Shown one piece after another: positions 39,134 through 49,302 of a DNA stretch of 64,000 nt. The position numbers and the translations under genes are program-made. Positions within the stretch are counted from its first letter, which is position 1, and the number at the start of each line of letters is the position of its first letter. The stretch is from Pontibacterium granulatum (GTDB taxonomy: Bacteria > Pseudomonadota > Gammaproteobacteria > Pseudomonadales > Balneatricaceae): the NCBI RefSeq assembly GCF_029961155.1, contig NZ_JASBRH010000001.1, positions 124,001 through 188,000 on the forward strand, given 5' to 3'. The notes below the pieces were generated by a model. That model had not been told where the DNA came from, searched no databases, and saw only the letters and a list, made by a program, of their open reading frames with translations.

Positions 39134-39838
39134 ATGCTCCAGCCAAGCATTCTGGCAATTATTCCTGCCCGTGGTGGCTCCAAAGGAATTCCTCACAAAA
39201 ACGTTAAATCCATGGCAGGAAAACCTTTGATTGGCTGGACAATCGAACACGCTACTCGATGCCCTCTGATTAACCGAACTATCGTTTCCACAGACAGCCA
39301 CGAAATTGCCAGCGTTGCACGAGAGTTTGGAGCAGAAATCCCATTTATCCGCCCCTCGGTCTTGGCGGAAGACACAACGGCTACAGAGCCTGTGATTATT
39401 CATGCGCTTGACTGGCTCAAAAGTGAAGAGGGTTATATTCCGGACCTGGTAGTGCTGCTCCAATGCACATCACCCATCAGGCAGGCCAATGCGTTAGCAA
39501 CAGCTATCCAATCCTTTCTGGAGGGCGGGTATGACTCGATGGTTAGCACAGCTCCATTCTGGCATTTCTTGTGGCGAGATGAACAGCACCCCAAGGCCCT
39601 TTACAACTATCAGAATCGTCCTCGCAGACAAGATATTCCGGCTACCGACATTAAGTACCGTGAGAATGGTTCAATCTACATCACGAAAACAGAGATTTAC
39701 CGTAGCCAAAACAATCGGCTTGGCGGCAATATTGGCATGTTTATCATGAGCGAAGAAGAAAGCTACGAGATAGACACGCCAGTAGACTGGTACGTTAACG
39801 AAGCAATACTCACCAATATGCGGGAGCAGTACTCTTGA
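39134..39838 (+). CDS. CMP-nonulosonate cytidylyltransferase (NeuA/PseF/LegF-like)
   Basis: Activates a nonulosonic acid with CTP to give the CMP-sugar donor. 234 residues. The signature [20 protein letters not shown] lies at the N terminus. It continues with the nucleotide-pocket segment [20 protein letters not shown] and an acidic region ending [15 protein letters not shown]. Its stop codon overlaps the next gene's TTG start. Whether the product is CMP-Neu5Ac, CMP-Leg or CMP-Pse cannot be decided here. Confidence 0.9.
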   Translation: MLQPSILAIIPARGGSKGIPHKNVKSMAGKPLIGWTIEHATRCPLINRTIVSTDSHEIASVAREFGAEIPFIRPSVLAEDTTATEPVIIHALDWLKSEEGYIPDLVVLLQCTSPIRQANALATAIQSFLEGGYDSMVSTAPFWHFLWRDEQHPKALYNYQNRPRRQDIPATDIKYRENGSIYITKTEIYRSQNNRLGGNIGMFIMSEEESYEIDTPVDWYVNEAILTNMREQYS

Positions 39839-42075
39839 TCATTCTGCGCAAAATTTCCGATTTTATCGTCTACGAATATGAATCCGTATTTCGTGCGCTT
39901 GAGAAGATCAACCAGAACAAGAATCGCATTGTTTTTGTCGTTTCCAGCTCTGGACAACTCGTAGGATCGTTCACAGATGGTGACTTCCGACGCTGGCTGA
40001 TCAACACAGAGGAGTTTGATCTTAAACAAGAGATAAGTCCGCTGGTTCACGATACCGTTCACAGCCTGCCGGTCGATTCCCCCCGCACCCAGATCGAGCA
40101 GAGCTTTACGGGTCCGATCTCCGTTCTGCCTTTGCTGGACGATTCTGGAAGGCCTGTAGCGATAGCGCTGAAAGGCAAAAAAGGGATCTCGTTCGGGGAA
40201 CACCACATACACGAAACCAGCCCTGCATTCATCATTGCGGAAATAGGTAACAACCATAACGGCGACTTGGAACTGGCGAAGCGCTTGGTACGCCTTGCCA
40301 GTGAAGCTGGAGCAGATTGTGTGAAGTTCCAGATGCGCAGCATGGAATCGCTCTATAAACCATCCGCCAGCGGCTCATCCGACCTTGGCGCCGAGTACAC
40401 ACTAGACCTGCTTAAACGCTTTCAACTCTCTGACGAAGAGCTGTTCGACGCGTTCGAGTACTGCAAATCGCTGGGTATGATGCCCCTTTGCACCCCATGG
40501 GATAGCGAATCTCTACGCAAGCTGGAAGCATACGGCATGGAAGCCTATAAAGTAGCTTCCGCAGACCTTACGAATGACAAACTATTAAAAGAACTTGCAG
40601 CAACCGGAAAGCCCCTCATCTGCTCAACAGGTATGTCGAAAGAGTCAGAAATTCAACATGCAATCGACCTGCTGCGCAACAGCGGATCAGAATTTGCCAT
40701 CCTGCACTGTAATTCCACATACCCAACACCATTTAAAGATATCAACCTCAACTATCTGAAAAGACTGAAAGAGATTTCAGGCTCAATCATCGGCTACTCA
40801 GGTCATGAGCGAGGCATCGCTATTCCAGTCGCTGCCGTCGCAATGGGCGCGAAGATAATTGAAAAGCACTTTACGATCGACAAAGAGATGGAAGGCAATG
40901 ACCACAAAGTGTCGTTACTCCCAGATGAGTTTGCGTGCATGGTGTCACAAATACGTGAGCTGGAATCAGCGTTAGGCAGCGACAATACCCGTTCTATGTC
41001 TCAAGGCGAAATGATGAACCGGGAAATTCTTGCCAAAAGCCTGATCGCCAAGCAACCGATCAGGAAGGGTATGACGATCAATCGGGACATGCTGGATATC
41101 AAAAGTCCGGGGCAAGGCCTACAACCTTGCTATCTGGAACAGTTGGTCGGTCTGAGTTGCAAACGCGACATGGAGCCCGGAGACTACTTTTATGATTCTG
41201 ACCTGATCAGCGCAGACCTTTCACCTAAAGCATTCTCCTTCAGCCGCCCCTTTGGGATTCCCGTCCGTTATCACGACTACGGTAAGCTCATTGAAAAATC
41301 AAACATGGACTTTGTAGAGTTCCACCTGAGTTATCAGGACATGGATGTGGATGCCCATTCGATTCTACCCTTACGGGAAGACGGACACGGCTTTGCGGTA
41401 CATGCGCCCGAATTGTTCAAGGGCGATCACATCATGGATCTATCCAGTACAGACACGGACTATTGGCGACATTCGATCAATGAACTGCAACGCGTAATTA
41501 ACATCGCCCGCTCGTTAAAATCAATTTTTCCCCAAAGCCAACGCCCATTTATCATCATTAATGCGGGCGGCTTCAACAGCGCTGGTTTCCTGCCTAAAGA
41601 TAAGCTACCAGCCATGTATGACCGCGTAGCCGAGGCGTTGCGCAAGGTGGACCAAGAGGGTGTAGAAGTCATCATCCAGACGATGCCGCCATTCCCGTGG
41701 CATTTTGGAGGCCAAAGCTATCACAACCTATTCGTATCACCTGATGAAATTCGCGAATTCTGCACAAAGCACAATGTACGCGTTTGTTTTGACGTATCAC
41801 ACTCAATGATGGCCTGTAACTACTACGACTGGGACCTGATCGAGTTCACAAAAGCGATCGGTTCATGCATCGCATACTGCCACATTGTTGATGCCAAAGG
41901 CGTGGACGGTGAAGGTATTCAGATTGGTCAGGGGGATGTGGATTTCAGAGCACTGTCAGAAACCCTGCAACAATGTGCACCACACGCTATGTTTATCCCT
42001 GAGGTCTGGCAAGGCCACAAGAATAACGGCGAAGGATTCTGGCAAGCCCTACACTTTCTTGAAAAGTACTTTTAA
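39835..42075 (+). CDS. CBS-NeuB-SAF-TIM-barrel fusion, nonulosonic acid synthase family
   Basis: 746 residues with four parts. Two CBS-like repeats occupy about residues 1-118 ([20 protein letters not shown]). A NeuB synthase domain (about 128-375) has [45 protein letters not shown] and [17 protein letters not shown]. An SAF/antifreeze-like domain (about 395-455) follows. The C-terminal domain (about 470-746) resembles sugar-phosphate isomerase/AP-endonuclease-2 TIM barrels, with [17 protein letters not shown] and [20 protein letters not shown]. NeuB condenses phosphoenolpyruvate with an amino-sugar. TTG start, overlapping the previous stop. The extra domains are unusual; see findings. Confidence 0.85.
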   Translation: MIILRKISDFIVYEYESVFRALEKINQNKNRIVFVVSSSGQLVGSFTDGDFRRWLINTEEFDLKQEISPLVHDTVHSLPVDSPRTQIEQSFTGPISVLPLLDDSGRPVAIALKGKKGISFGEHHIHETSPAFIIAEIGNNHNGDLELAKRLVRLASEAGADCVKFQMRSMESLYKPSASGSSDLGAEYTLDLLKRFQLSDEELFDAFEYCKSLGMMPLCTPWDSESLRKLEAYGMEAYKVASADLTNDKLLKELAATGKPLICSTGMSKESEIQHAIDLLRNSGSEFAILHCNSTYPTPFKDINLNYLKRLKEISGSIIGYSGHERGIAIPVAAVAMGAKIIEKHFTIDKEMEGNDHKVSLLPDEFACMVSQIRELESALGSDNTRSMSQGEMMNREILAKSLIAKQPIRKGMTINRDMLDIKSPGQGLQPCYLEQLVGLSCKRDMEPGDYFYDSDLISADLSPKAFSFSRPFGIPVRYHDYGKLIEKSNMDFVEFHLSYQDMDVDAHSILPLREDGHGFAVHAPELFKGDHIMDLSSTDTDYWRHSINELQRVINIARSLKSIFPQSQRPFIIINAGGFNSAGFLPKDKLPAMYDRVAEALRKVDQEGVEVIIQTMPPFPWHFGGQSYHNLFVSPDEIREFCTKHNVRVCFDVSHSMMACNYYDWDLIEFTKAIGSCIAYCHIVDAKGVDGEGIQIGQGDVDFRALSETLQQCAPHAMFIPEVWQGHKNNGEGFWQALHFLEKYF

Positions 42076-42094
42076 GTTAAGCCCCACCTATGGA

Positions 42095-42134
42095 AATCGG
42101 CGCGTCAGACTCATTCACGCCTGGCGCGCTGATT
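42095..42134. terminator. Hairpin between the convergent synthase and methyltransferase genes
   Basis: 14-bp arms (AATCGGCGCGTCAG, 42095-42108, and CTGGCGCGCTGATT, 42121-42134, two wobble-type pairs) enclose a 12-base loop between two convergent stop codons. No long T-tract follows on either strand, so it may act as a transcript-end hairpin or a weak terminator. Confidence 0.5.
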
Positions 42135-42136
42135 CG

Positions 42137-42901
42137 CTAGCGTTTTACGGCGCTCAGCACCAACGTATCCGTCATATCTAGTTTCCGCAACATCGCCTCG
42201 TATGCGCTGTCGAGTGGTGCGTCTCTCATAAAGTCTAAAGTGATATGCCCACCAGGCGTTCCGTTTGCCAGCCAGTTCAGGTGGTTGGCAACCGGATAAC
42301 GCTGCACACCTTCAACCACAATATTGGAAAATCCAACTTTTCGCACCAGGGTTTCAAGCGTGTATCGCGTGTACAGCACAAGATGCTCACTCCAGAATGT
42401 AAAGTCTTTAAATGCCGGCAGATCAAATTGCCTGATCAACACATCAGATGCGTGAGGCACTTCGACGACAAGACGCCCACCTGCTGTTAATCGATCAAAG
42501 CACTGCTTGAGTACCTCTTCCGGGTATTCGATGTGCTCCAGTACGTGAAACAACGTTATGACGTCAACACCATCAACATCCACCTCTTCCAGACGCCTGA
42601 AGGTCTCGTATCCCAGCTGCTTGAGCGTGCTGGATGCATTCTCCTGTGGCTCCACTGCAGCTGCGCGTTTCGCCAAGGGGGCCAACAGGTCTAACATCGC
42701 CCCGGATCCGGCACCAACATCAAGCCAAGACTTGCCCCGTATAAGATTCGTGAACCGATCGCGACGCCGTAAGCTATCATCGTTGGTATTAACGATGGCA
42801 CGCTTATCCATACCATAGCGATGGGTGGGAGGCTTCTGATCGTAATGGGACATATCCATATGCCCGGTATCTGACAAAAAATCATTCCTGTTTTTAAACA
42901 T
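42137..42901 (-). CDS. SAM-dependent methyltransferase (frameshifted relative to its N terminus)
   Basis: Class I methyltransferase domain. Motif I is SWLDVGAGSGAMLDLL, the post-I acidic residue is in AAAVEPQE, and the motif II region is VITLFHVLEHIEYPEEVL. The domain resembles Methyltransf_23-type sugar or small-molecule methyltransferases. The frame opens at 42901, but its first 7 or so residues look unnatural. A convincing N-terminal segment continues in the -1 neighbouring frame back to a GTG at 43032 (separate entry). The join falls at a T6 tract (42876-42881). It is coupled to the pyruvyl-transferase-like gene upstream, and its substrate may be a flagellin glycan. Confidence 0.78.
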   Translation of the reverse strand: MFKNRNDFLSDTGHMDMSHYDQKPPTHRYGMDKRAIVNTNDDSLRRRDRFTNLIRGKSWLDVGAGSGAMLDLLAPLAKRAAAVEPQENASSTLKQLGYETFRRLEEVDVDGVDVITLFHVLEHIEYPEEVLKQCFDRLTAGGRLVVEVPHASDVLIRQFDLPAFKDFTFWSEHLVLYTRYTLETLVRKVGFSNIVVEGVQRYPVANHLNWLANGTPGGHITLDFMRDAPLDSAYEAMLRKLDMTDTLVLSAVKR

Positions 42902-43032
42902 CGATAAACAGAAATATTTTCGTTATCACGCGTACGATCATGTATCTTCTCGAGCTGTTCGTAGTCACATAGCCCATAGTCACAAAACAGCGCGAAGATA
43001 GGATTGTTGATTATCAAGCTGCCCTTTTGCAC
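42882..43032 (-). pseudogene. N-terminal fragment of the methyltransferase in another frame
   Basis: From GTG 43032 (overlapping the TAG stop of the previous gene by one base) this frame encodes about 50 plausible residues, including IFALFCDYGLCDYEQLEKIH, NISVYRC and LKTGMIF. These resemble the Cys-containing N-terminal region of many class I methyltransferases. At the T6 tract the sensible reading moves to the 42137-42901 frame; one extra T would join them. Either a sequencing error, a real mutation or a slippage-controlled gene. Confidence 0.65.
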
Positions 43033-44186
43033 TACAACATCCCCTTCAATACGGTGATGAACTGCGCCATCTGACGGTCGAGCAACTCCCTAAGCTCGAT
43101 ATTCTCCTGAATGACACGATTAGAATCCGACTTGAAACTTTCCACCAAACTCTCAATATGCTGCACGAAATCAGGTCGTTTTACATCCACTGAGCGCCGG
43201 CACAAACCCAATTCCTTATACAGGTCTGCAATTTTAGGTGAGCTTGATAAGCCAATCGTAGGCACACCCATAGCCATGGCGCACACATTAGTGTGAAATC
43301 GCATCCCCATCACAAGCGAGCACTTCTGGTACAAGCTAAAGAGCTGATCCGCCCCCTGCCATCCATGCAGATAAGGCGCGACGGTAATTCTGTCGCGACA
43401 AAGGCGATCATCCATATACTCCAGCAACTCACCGATGGCTGAAAGATCTTTATAGATATGAGGAAACAGTACCAATTGAAGGTGCGCGGACCTCTCCAAC
43501 TCCAGCGACAAAAATGCAGCGTAGCGTTGCAGAAAACCGCTCCAGCTCAGTGAATTATCACTATCTTCAGGGAAGCGTACGTCCTTCATATCTGAAGCGA
43601 CGTTTATTCCCCAGTAAGTAACATCGTGCTTTGCCTCAAGCAGATTCAATGAACTCTGAGGGCGATAGAAAAAGGCGCCGTCCGGGACCACCAGAATACG
43701 GTCTGCCGATTGATTACCATAACAGGCCAGATAGTTCTGGAAAGAACCATCGTTTCTGAATGTCATCAGCGTACCTGGGCGTTTCTGCAGTCGCTCACTA
43801 AACCTCAGGAAGCGTTCCAGACAGATGTCGGGACAGGGCTTATACGTGTCAAAGCCAACGCCAAAAAATACAACCGGGGATTGAATCTTTTCCAGCACCG
43901 CATCTGCCAGATCAATCGTCGTACCGGTGGAAGATTCCGTTAGCCATGGTTCAAAGAAATTTCCGCCGCCGATAACAACCAAGTCATGCTCATTTGCCAA
44001 GCTTGCAAAGTCGTCATCGAACCGCCAACGGTCGTGCCCCGTGTAGATTCGATAACACTTACGAATCTCGAGTTCGGTAATCTCATGGGGAAGAGGAAAG
44101 GCCTGCGCCAAGCAGGCCCGAAGCCCTTGATGATTTGCATTGTCGCCAACATTACCGACAAAACTAGCCACATGGAGAATTTTCAC
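43032..44186 (-). CDS. Polysaccharide pyruvyl transferase family protein
   Basis: 384 residues of the CsaB/PS_pyruv_trans type. The N terminus is ILHVASFVGNVGDNANHQG. A glycine-rich strand DLVVIGGGNFFEPW and FFGVGFDTYKP follow, and MGMRFHTNVCAMAMGVPTIG in the C-terminal half is the family hallmark. Such enzymes transfer ketal pyruvate to sugars, though some relatives do other glycan reactions. Placed between fliS and the methyltransferase, it may decorate a flagellar or surface glycan (inference). Confidence 0.82.
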   Translation of the reverse strand: MKILHVASFVGNVGDNANHQGLRACLAQAFPLPHEITELEIRKCYRIYTGHDRWRFDDDFASLANEHDLVVIGGGNFFEPWLTESSTGTTIDLADAVLEKIQSPVVFFGVGFDTYKPCPDICLERFLRFSERLQKRPGTLMTFRNDGSFQNYLACYGNQSADRILVVPDGAFFYRPQSSLNLLEAKHDVTYWGINVASDMKDVRFPEDSDNSLSWSGFLQRYAAFLSLELERSAHLQLVLFPHIYKDLSAIGELLEYMDDRLCRDRITVAPYLHGWQGADQLFSLYQKCSLVMGMRFHTNVCAMAMGVPTIGLSSSPKIADLYKELGLCRRSVDVKRPDFVQHIESLVESFKSDSNRVIQENIELRELLDRQMAQFITVLKGML

Positions 44187-44234
44187 AATTTATCTCACAC
44201 GCAAATAACTGAGGGCTAATTACAGCAAGGTGAC

Positions 44235-44630
44235 TTAATTTTTATGCTCGTCAGGCATGCCACTCCAGCCCTGTTTAATCTGGAGCAGAAGGTTCATAAC
44301 TTCCTGAACTTTTTCGGCGCTATTCTCTCGGTTTGCAAGCAGGAGTGTGCGATTCATATAGTCGTACAATGATTCCAGGTTGGCCGCAACCTCCCCGCCT
44401 TTTTCGAAATCCAAAGAGCCTCGTAAACCGACGATAATCTCGTTTGCCTTGTTGAAATGCCGAGTACGATCTTCGACTACGCCGCGCTCGATTGCACCTT
44501 TCGCTTTCGCCATTGCGCCAAGAGCACCATCAATCAACATTTCAATCAATTTATGTGGCGAGGCGGTCTCAGCTGTCGCACGCAGATCGACATTTTGATA
44601 CTGCTTCAATGCATTCAGATTAACACTCAT
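44235..44630 (-). CDS. fliS: Flagellin export chaperone FliS
   Basis: Binds the C-terminal helix of flagellin and keeps it unfolded for export. 131 residues, helical. It has the family-typical ASPHKLIEMLIDGALGAMAKA and the FEKGGEVAANLESLYDYMNR segment. Located directly after fliD, as usual. Confidence 0.97.
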   Translation of the reverse strand: MSVNLNALKQYQNVDLRATAETASPHKLIEMLIDGALGAMAKAKGAIERGVVEDRTRHFNKANEIIVGLRGSLDFEKGGEVAANLESLYDYMNRTLLLANRENSAEKVQEVMNLLLQIKQGWSGMPDEHKN

Positions 44631-44696
44631 TGATACCGATCCAACTAAGTTATGAAAATTAAAGCGTGAGGATCACACCTCACATTACTCTAGGAA

Positions 44697-46739
44697 TTAA
44701 CTACGCTGCGCAGTGAACGGCAGTCGGTCTATGATTCCATCTAATGAACTGCCTGTGGTTTGCAGGGAATTCAGGATGGCTTCCATCGCTTGAAACTGGC
44801 TTTGCAAACGCGCTTCAACCTTAAGCATACGGGCATCCAACGCCTCCTTGTCTTCCTCTATCCCTTCGATCTGATCGTTCAGAGACTCTTCCCGGGAAGA
44901 AATGCCGCCATCACCACTTAACAGGTTATCGATTAGAAGCGACAGCTCCCCGGCTAGACCTCTACCAAAGGTGATGGTGCTGCTGCCCAGGCTCCCTGCC
45001 CCCACTGTCAGGTTGAGTCCGTATGGATCACTGTCCACCTCGGGAAGCAATACGTTCCCTGCACCAAATCCAGATTTTCCATCAATAGTGCCGACTACGT
45101 CTATACCATCAACACCAGATAACGCATCACTAATACCAATATTCGCCATATTCGCACTAGCAGCAGTGAAGCTCACCTTAGAGGAAGAACCATACTCCCG
45201 TGATGTAAACTCAAACTGTCCGTCGGTGCTGTTAAACGCGACATCCAGTGCAATGTTAGCGCCTTTTAAGTTGCTATCGCCATTGATCAGGGACTGCAGC
45301 TCTGCAGCCAAATCGTCCGCCGACGTGTAGTCCGTATCATTTGGTAGCGTAATGCTATTCGATTCAGTACCGTTTACACTAATCGTAAAACTATACGAAT
45401 CCCCACTTCCTGTATTAAGCGGGAATTGAATGCCTTCATCAAAGGTACCTCCGTAGATGTAACCTTTAGCAGGCTCAGTGGTTATCTCAACATCATAGGT
45501 ACCGGAAATTGCCTTGTTGACATATGATCCCGGCGTAACAGAGATGGCGGAGTTGCTGGCAGCGTAGTTGGGTGCAAACAGCTCACCAATCTTATCAAAA
45601 TTATCTTCGATCGCAGCCTCAAAATCGTCTTCAATAATCTCTAGCTTACCGTCTATCTGGGTACGAATTCCCAGGTTAGTTAGCGCACTGAAATCACTGT
45701 CGGATGTACCAGCAACGGAAGCAGTCAATACCTGCCTCAACTGCGAGACCATGCTTTTTGCAGAGCCGTCCGACGACAATGCACCCAACGTCTGGTCTTC
45801 GTCGTCTTCACCGGCAGAAGTGAGACCCGTCAGGTTTTTCATGGTGTCATAAAGCAGGTTGTACGCCTCTACGAAATCACGAATCGCCTGCTCACCGGTT
45901 GACTTATCTTCCGAGATAGTGAAATTGACCGTTTCTCCGACGCTTGCTTTGTTCAGGGTAAACTCCAAACCCTGTACAACATCGTCGATGTCGTTTGACT
46001 CCCGGGATACCTCTAACCCGTTAACCTTCAACGATGCATCCTGACCAGACTGAGTCTGAGTCAGGCTGCTGGAAGTCTCATTAAAGGAGAACTGAGACAA
46101 GGCTGCATCTGCGGTAATTTCTACTGCATTGTTTTTTCCCGAAGGTGTTGTTAGCAGCAGTTGCGATTGTCCATCGTTAACAATGACACTCGCCTGAAGG
46201 CCGCTATCCGCAGCATTGATCTTATCGACAAGATCATTCAGTGAGTCATCGGCATCAAGCTCAATCGTCAACGCGTCCTGATCGGCATTCAATGTGAAGC
46301 CTACCGGGTCATCGGCTGTATAACTGTCCCATGAGCCAAAGCGGAACGTCAGCTCTCCCGCGCCCAGCGCTGCGTCAGCATCTGCGATGGCGCCTGAAGC
46401 CAGGCTTTGGGACTGGGCGATCTCCAGTACTTCAATCTGGTAACTGCCGCTCTGCGCATTCGCACTTAACTCCGTCGGAGTAATGATATCGCTATCGGGA
46501 AAAGCGACAGAACGTGCGTTGAAGGTATCGGAATTAGAAAGGGGCTCCAAAGCGCTTTGAAAAGTACTAAGGCTACTTTTCAAAGTACCATAAGCTGAGA
46601 TTTGGGTTTCCAGTTTAGTCTGGCGGGAGGTTAGTAGCTGCTCTTTGGGGGCTTTTTCCGCGTTCACCAAGCCTTCAACCAGGCTCTTTGTATCAATCCC
46701 TGAACCCGCGTTCAGAGAGGAAATTATATTGCTACCCAT
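44697..46739 (-). CDS. fliD: Flagellar filament cap protein FliD (HAP2)
   Basis: Pentameric cap that folds incoming flagellin at the filament tip. 680 residues, well above the roughly 470 of enterobacteria. The conserved N-terminal domain is NIISSLNAGSGIDTKSLVEG and the C-terminal domain ends in coiled-coil (LNDQIEGIEEDKEALDARML). The middle is expanded, Ser/Asp/Gly-rich and beta-like, with SLKVNGLEVSRESNDIDDVV resembling flagellin hook IN motifs. It lies between flaG and fliS. Confidence 0.96.
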   Translation of the reverse strand: MGSNIISSLNAGSGIDTKSLVEGLVNAEKAPKEQLLTSRQTKLETQISAYGTLKSSLSTFQSALEPLSNSDTFNARSVAFPDSDIITPTELSANAQSGSYQIEVLEIAQSQSLASGAIADADAALGAGELTFRFGSWDSYTADDPVGFTLNADQDALTIELDADDSLNDLVDKINAADSGLQASVIVNDGQSQLLLTTPSGKNNAVEITADAALSQFSFNETSSSLTQTQSGQDASLKVNGLEVSRESNDIDDVVQGLEFTLNKASVGETVNFTISEDKSTGEQAIRDFVEAYNLLYDTMKNLTGLTSAGEDDEDQTLGALSSDGSAKSMVSQLRQVLTASVAGTSDSDFSALTNLGIRTQIDGKLEIIEDDFEAAIEDNFDKIGELFAPNYAASNSAISVTPGSYVNKAISGTYDVEITTEPAKGYIYGGTFDEGIQFPLNTGSGDSYSFTISVNGTESNSITLPNDTDYTSADDLAAELQSLINGDSNLKGANIALDVAFNSTDGQFEFTSREYGSSSKVSFTAASANMANIGISDALSGVDGIDVVGTIDGKSGFGAGNVLLPEVDSDPYGLNLTVGAGSLGSSTITFGRGLAGELSLLIDNLLSGDGGISSREESLNDQIEGIEEDKEALDARMLKVEARLQSQFQAMEAILNSLQTTGSSLDGIIDRLPFTAQRS

Positions 46740-46776
46740 GGCTATCTCCTGACCCGCTCTGCTGGTAATTTATGTG

Positions 46777-47169
46777 TTAAGCACGGTCATTAAAAATCAC
46801 ACCAAGAACGCCTTCAAGGTTCTTGGCAAACTTTAATGCTTCCTCATTTGGTATTTGACGAATGAGCTCTTCGGTTTCAGTGTCTGTCACCTTAATAACA
46901 ACTTCTTCGAGCTCTTTATCAACACTGAAATTCAGTGACCGCTGACCGTCTTTCATCAGCTCATTCAAGCGCTCAATAGCTGCTTCCAAGTCTTCTGCAG
47001 AAACCTGCTCGTTTTCCTGGATAGTGGCTTGAACCCGATCCTTGTTCTGTTCAGTCGGATTCGCCTGCTCCACCTGCTGAGCCTGCTGCGCCTGAACATT
47101 TTGTTGCTGTGAGGCTTGCTGAATTGAGGAGACTACGGTGTTGGCACCACTCGCGGATTCTATAGCCAT
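46777..47169 (-). CDS. flaG: Flagellar protein FlaG
   Basis: 130-residue FlaG-family protein, thought to influence filament length. The N-terminal third is Gln-rich and low-complexity (QQASQQQNVQAQQAQQVEQA). The C-terminal domain carries LNFSVDKELEEVVIKVTDTE and LIRQIPNEEALKFAKNLEG. It sits between fliC and fliD. The fliC terminator lies in the gap upstream, so flaG probably has its own promoter, which I could not identify. Confidence 0.94.
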   Translation of the reverse strand: MAIESASGANTVVSSIQQASQQQNVQAQQAQQVEQANPTEQNKDRVQATIQENEQVSAEDLEAAIERLNELMKDGQRSLNFSVDKELEEVVIKVTDTETEELIRQIPNEEALKFAKNLEGVLGVIFNDRA

Positions 47170-47189
47170 AATGCACCCCCTTTAGATGG

Positions 47190-47219
47190 AAAAACTGCCC
47201 CGCATAAATACAGGGCAGT
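47190..47219 (-). terminator. Intrinsic terminator of fliC
   Basis: On the minus strand AACTGCCC and GGGCAGTT (extendable to about 10 bp) enclose a 12-base loop, followed by a short T-run. It starts about 20 bases after the flagellin stop codon. Confidence 0.75.
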
Positions 47220-47238
47220 TTTAGTTAGGCTGAAAAGA

Positions 47239-49302
47239 TTATTGCAGCAGAGACAGTACCTGCTGCGGTGCAGCGTTAGCCTGTGCCAGCATTGCAGTAC
47301 CTGCCTGCTGCAGCACCTGCGCACGACTCAGGTTTGCGGATTCTGCCGCGAAGTCAGCGTCTTCGATTCGAGACCGCGCTGCAGATGCGTTCTCTGCAAC
47401 ATTGGACAGGTTATTGATAGTGAAGTCCAGACGGTTGTTTACCGCACCCAGCTCGCTTCGAGTATCGTTCACCTGCTCCAGTGCATTGTCGATGATATCA
47501 ATCGCTTTCTGCGCACCATTGGCAGTGGAGATATCGATGGAGTTCACCGCCTGACCAAAGCGCCCTGCAGACGTAGTGTTGGATTCCAGCAGGCCAATCT
47601 CGGCGGCAGTTGCATTGTCACCCAGTTCAACGCTGATTGGGTTACCGTTAGTGGAAGTCAGCTTGATCCCTGCGTCAACAGTAAGATCTGTTGCAGTACC
47701 CGCAGAACCCAGCGCAGTTGTATCTGTAGTGCCATCTGCGTTGAACTCAACCAGGTTTGCATCTTCCAGACCGGTTACAGCAGAAGCAGTGGCGATCTCA
47801 AAATCGATCGCGCCCTGATCAGATTCCAGAATAATGGTATTGCCGTTGGCAGTTGCAACCACACCGGTTTTGCTCTGCTGCGCGTTAATCGCAGTCGCCA
47901 GCGATTCAACATCGGTCGCACCGGAGACTTCTACAGTCACACCGTTGATTTCAAAATCAGAGCCTGCAGCGGCAAATGCACTGGTGATGTTAACATCACC
48001 CAGCTCCAGAGTCGCTGTAGCAAATGCATTCGCGACAACACCGGTCTCGTCGGAAGATGCGTTAATGGCATCGATTTTACCGGTCAGGCTGTCAGTGTCG
48101 GTTTCGTCGATCTGCACACCGTTGATGGTTACATCGCCGACACCCCAAGCAGTCGCGGCCGCTGCACTCTCGATCTGTGCACCTTCAATCTCACCCTGTT
48201 CGTTGGACTCACGGAAGCCCAGGGCATTCAGATCAGCCAGGGTACCAGTAGTACCACGGGTGATCTCGATTGGGTCGCCGTTATCGGAAGACAGTGTCAG
48301 CTGCGCATAAGTGGTAGAACCGTTCAGGCCAGCACCACCAGCACCCGCAGCATCAGTAACACGGATCTCCTGGGCTACGTTGGAAGAGATTACCAGTTGA
48401 CCATCATCATCCAGGGAGGCAGCGATTTCACCACGGCCCTGTTCATTGATCTTATCAACCAGCTCATCCAGATTCTGAGTATCGGACACTTCAATAGAAG
48501 CAGTGGTGCCATCTGTACGGTCGTAAGAGATAGTCATGGACTCAGTACCTTCGAGGATACCATCACCAACATCAGTCGCGCCGGCTTCGATATAGGTACC
48601 TGCAGTTACACCGTTTACGTTGGTATTGATGCTGTCCACCAGATCTTCCAGGTCATCAGTGGAGCCATCAAACTCACCGATATTCTGACCGTTGATCTGA
48701 ATATCACCATCCGACAATGTGTAAGAAGCTGCAGTACCCGCAACAGTAGCGGCCATTTCAGCACCCAGCACATCGGAGCTAGTAGATCCCAGACCCAGGG
48801 TTTTTGCATCCATCGCTTCGATTTCAAAGCTGATAGTCTGATTAGATTCAGAACCCACCTGGAGGCTGGTTTTACCGGAGGAACCATCCAGAATGTTCTG
48901 CCCGTTGAAGCTGGTAGTTTCAGCGATACGGTCCAGTTCAGCCACCAGCTGCTGTACCTCTGCATTCAGAGTGCTACGGTTACCTTCTGTGTAGGTACCG
49001 TTGGCAGACTGTACAGACAGTTCACGCATACGCTGCAGAATATTGGTGGATTCATCCAGCGCACCCTCTGCGGTCTGGATCATGGAGATACCGTCGTTGG
49101 CGTTACGAACTGCCTGATTCAGACCGTTGATCTGAGAGGTCATGCGGCTTGCGATGCCCAGGCCGGCAGCGTCGTCGGCAGCGGAGTTGATGCGCTTACC
49201 GCTGGTCAGACGTTCCATAGCCTGGTTCTGCTGGTTCTGAGCAGATTCCAAGTTACGCTGAGCATTCAGCGACATGATGTTTGAATTGATTACCATTGCC
49301 AT
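47239..49302 (-). CDS. fliC: Flagellin FliC
   Basis: Filament subunit. 687 residues, larger than the common 280-500. The conserved D0/D1 N terminus ([20 protein letters not shown]) and C terminus ([19 protein letters not shown], ending VLSLLQ) are intact. The central region (about 190-580) is Asp/Thr/Gly-rich and contains several flagellin hook IN-type units, for example [20 protein letters not shown] and [20 protein letters not shown]. Many Ser/Thr are available for glycosylation by the nearby Maf system. Two tandem FliA-type promoters lie upstream. Confidence 0.98.
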   Translation of the reverse strand: MAMVINSNIMSLNAQRNLESAQNQQNQAMERLTSGKRINSAADDAAGLGIASRMTSQINGLNQAVRNANDGISMIQTAEGALDESTNILQRMRELSVQSANGTYTEGNRSTLNAEVQQLVAELDRIAETTSFNGQNILDGSSGKTSLQVGSESNQTISFEIEAMDAKTLGLGSTSSDVLGAEMAATVAGTAASYTLSDGDIQINGQNIGEFDGSTDDLEDLVDSINTNVNGVTAGTYIEAGATDVGDGILEGTESMTISYDRTDGTTASIEVSDTQNLDELVDKINEQGRGEIAASLDDDGQLVISSNVAQEIRVTDAAGAGGAGLNGSTTYAQLTLSSDNGDPIEITRGTTGTLADLNALGFRESNEQGEIEGAQIESAAAATAWGVGDVTINGVQIDETDTDSLTGKIDAINASSDETGVVANAFATATLELGDVNITSAFAAAGSDFEINGVTVEVSGATDVESLATAINAQQSKTGVVATANGNTIILESDQGAIDFEIATASAVTGLEDANLVEFNADGTTDTTALGSAGTATDLTVDAGIKLTSTNGNPISVELGDNATAAEIGLLESNTTSAGRFGQAVNSIDISTANGAQKAIDIIDNALEQVNDTRSELGAVNNRLDFTINNLSNVAENASAARSRIEDADFAAESANLSRAQVLQQAGTAMLAQANAAPQQVLSLLQ

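Noticed and set aside
47242-49284. Very long open frame antisense to fliC (about 680 codons)
   Set aside because: It mirrors flagellin exactly, has Cys/His/Arg-rich low-quality sequence and no family motifs. It results from the codon bias of fliC.
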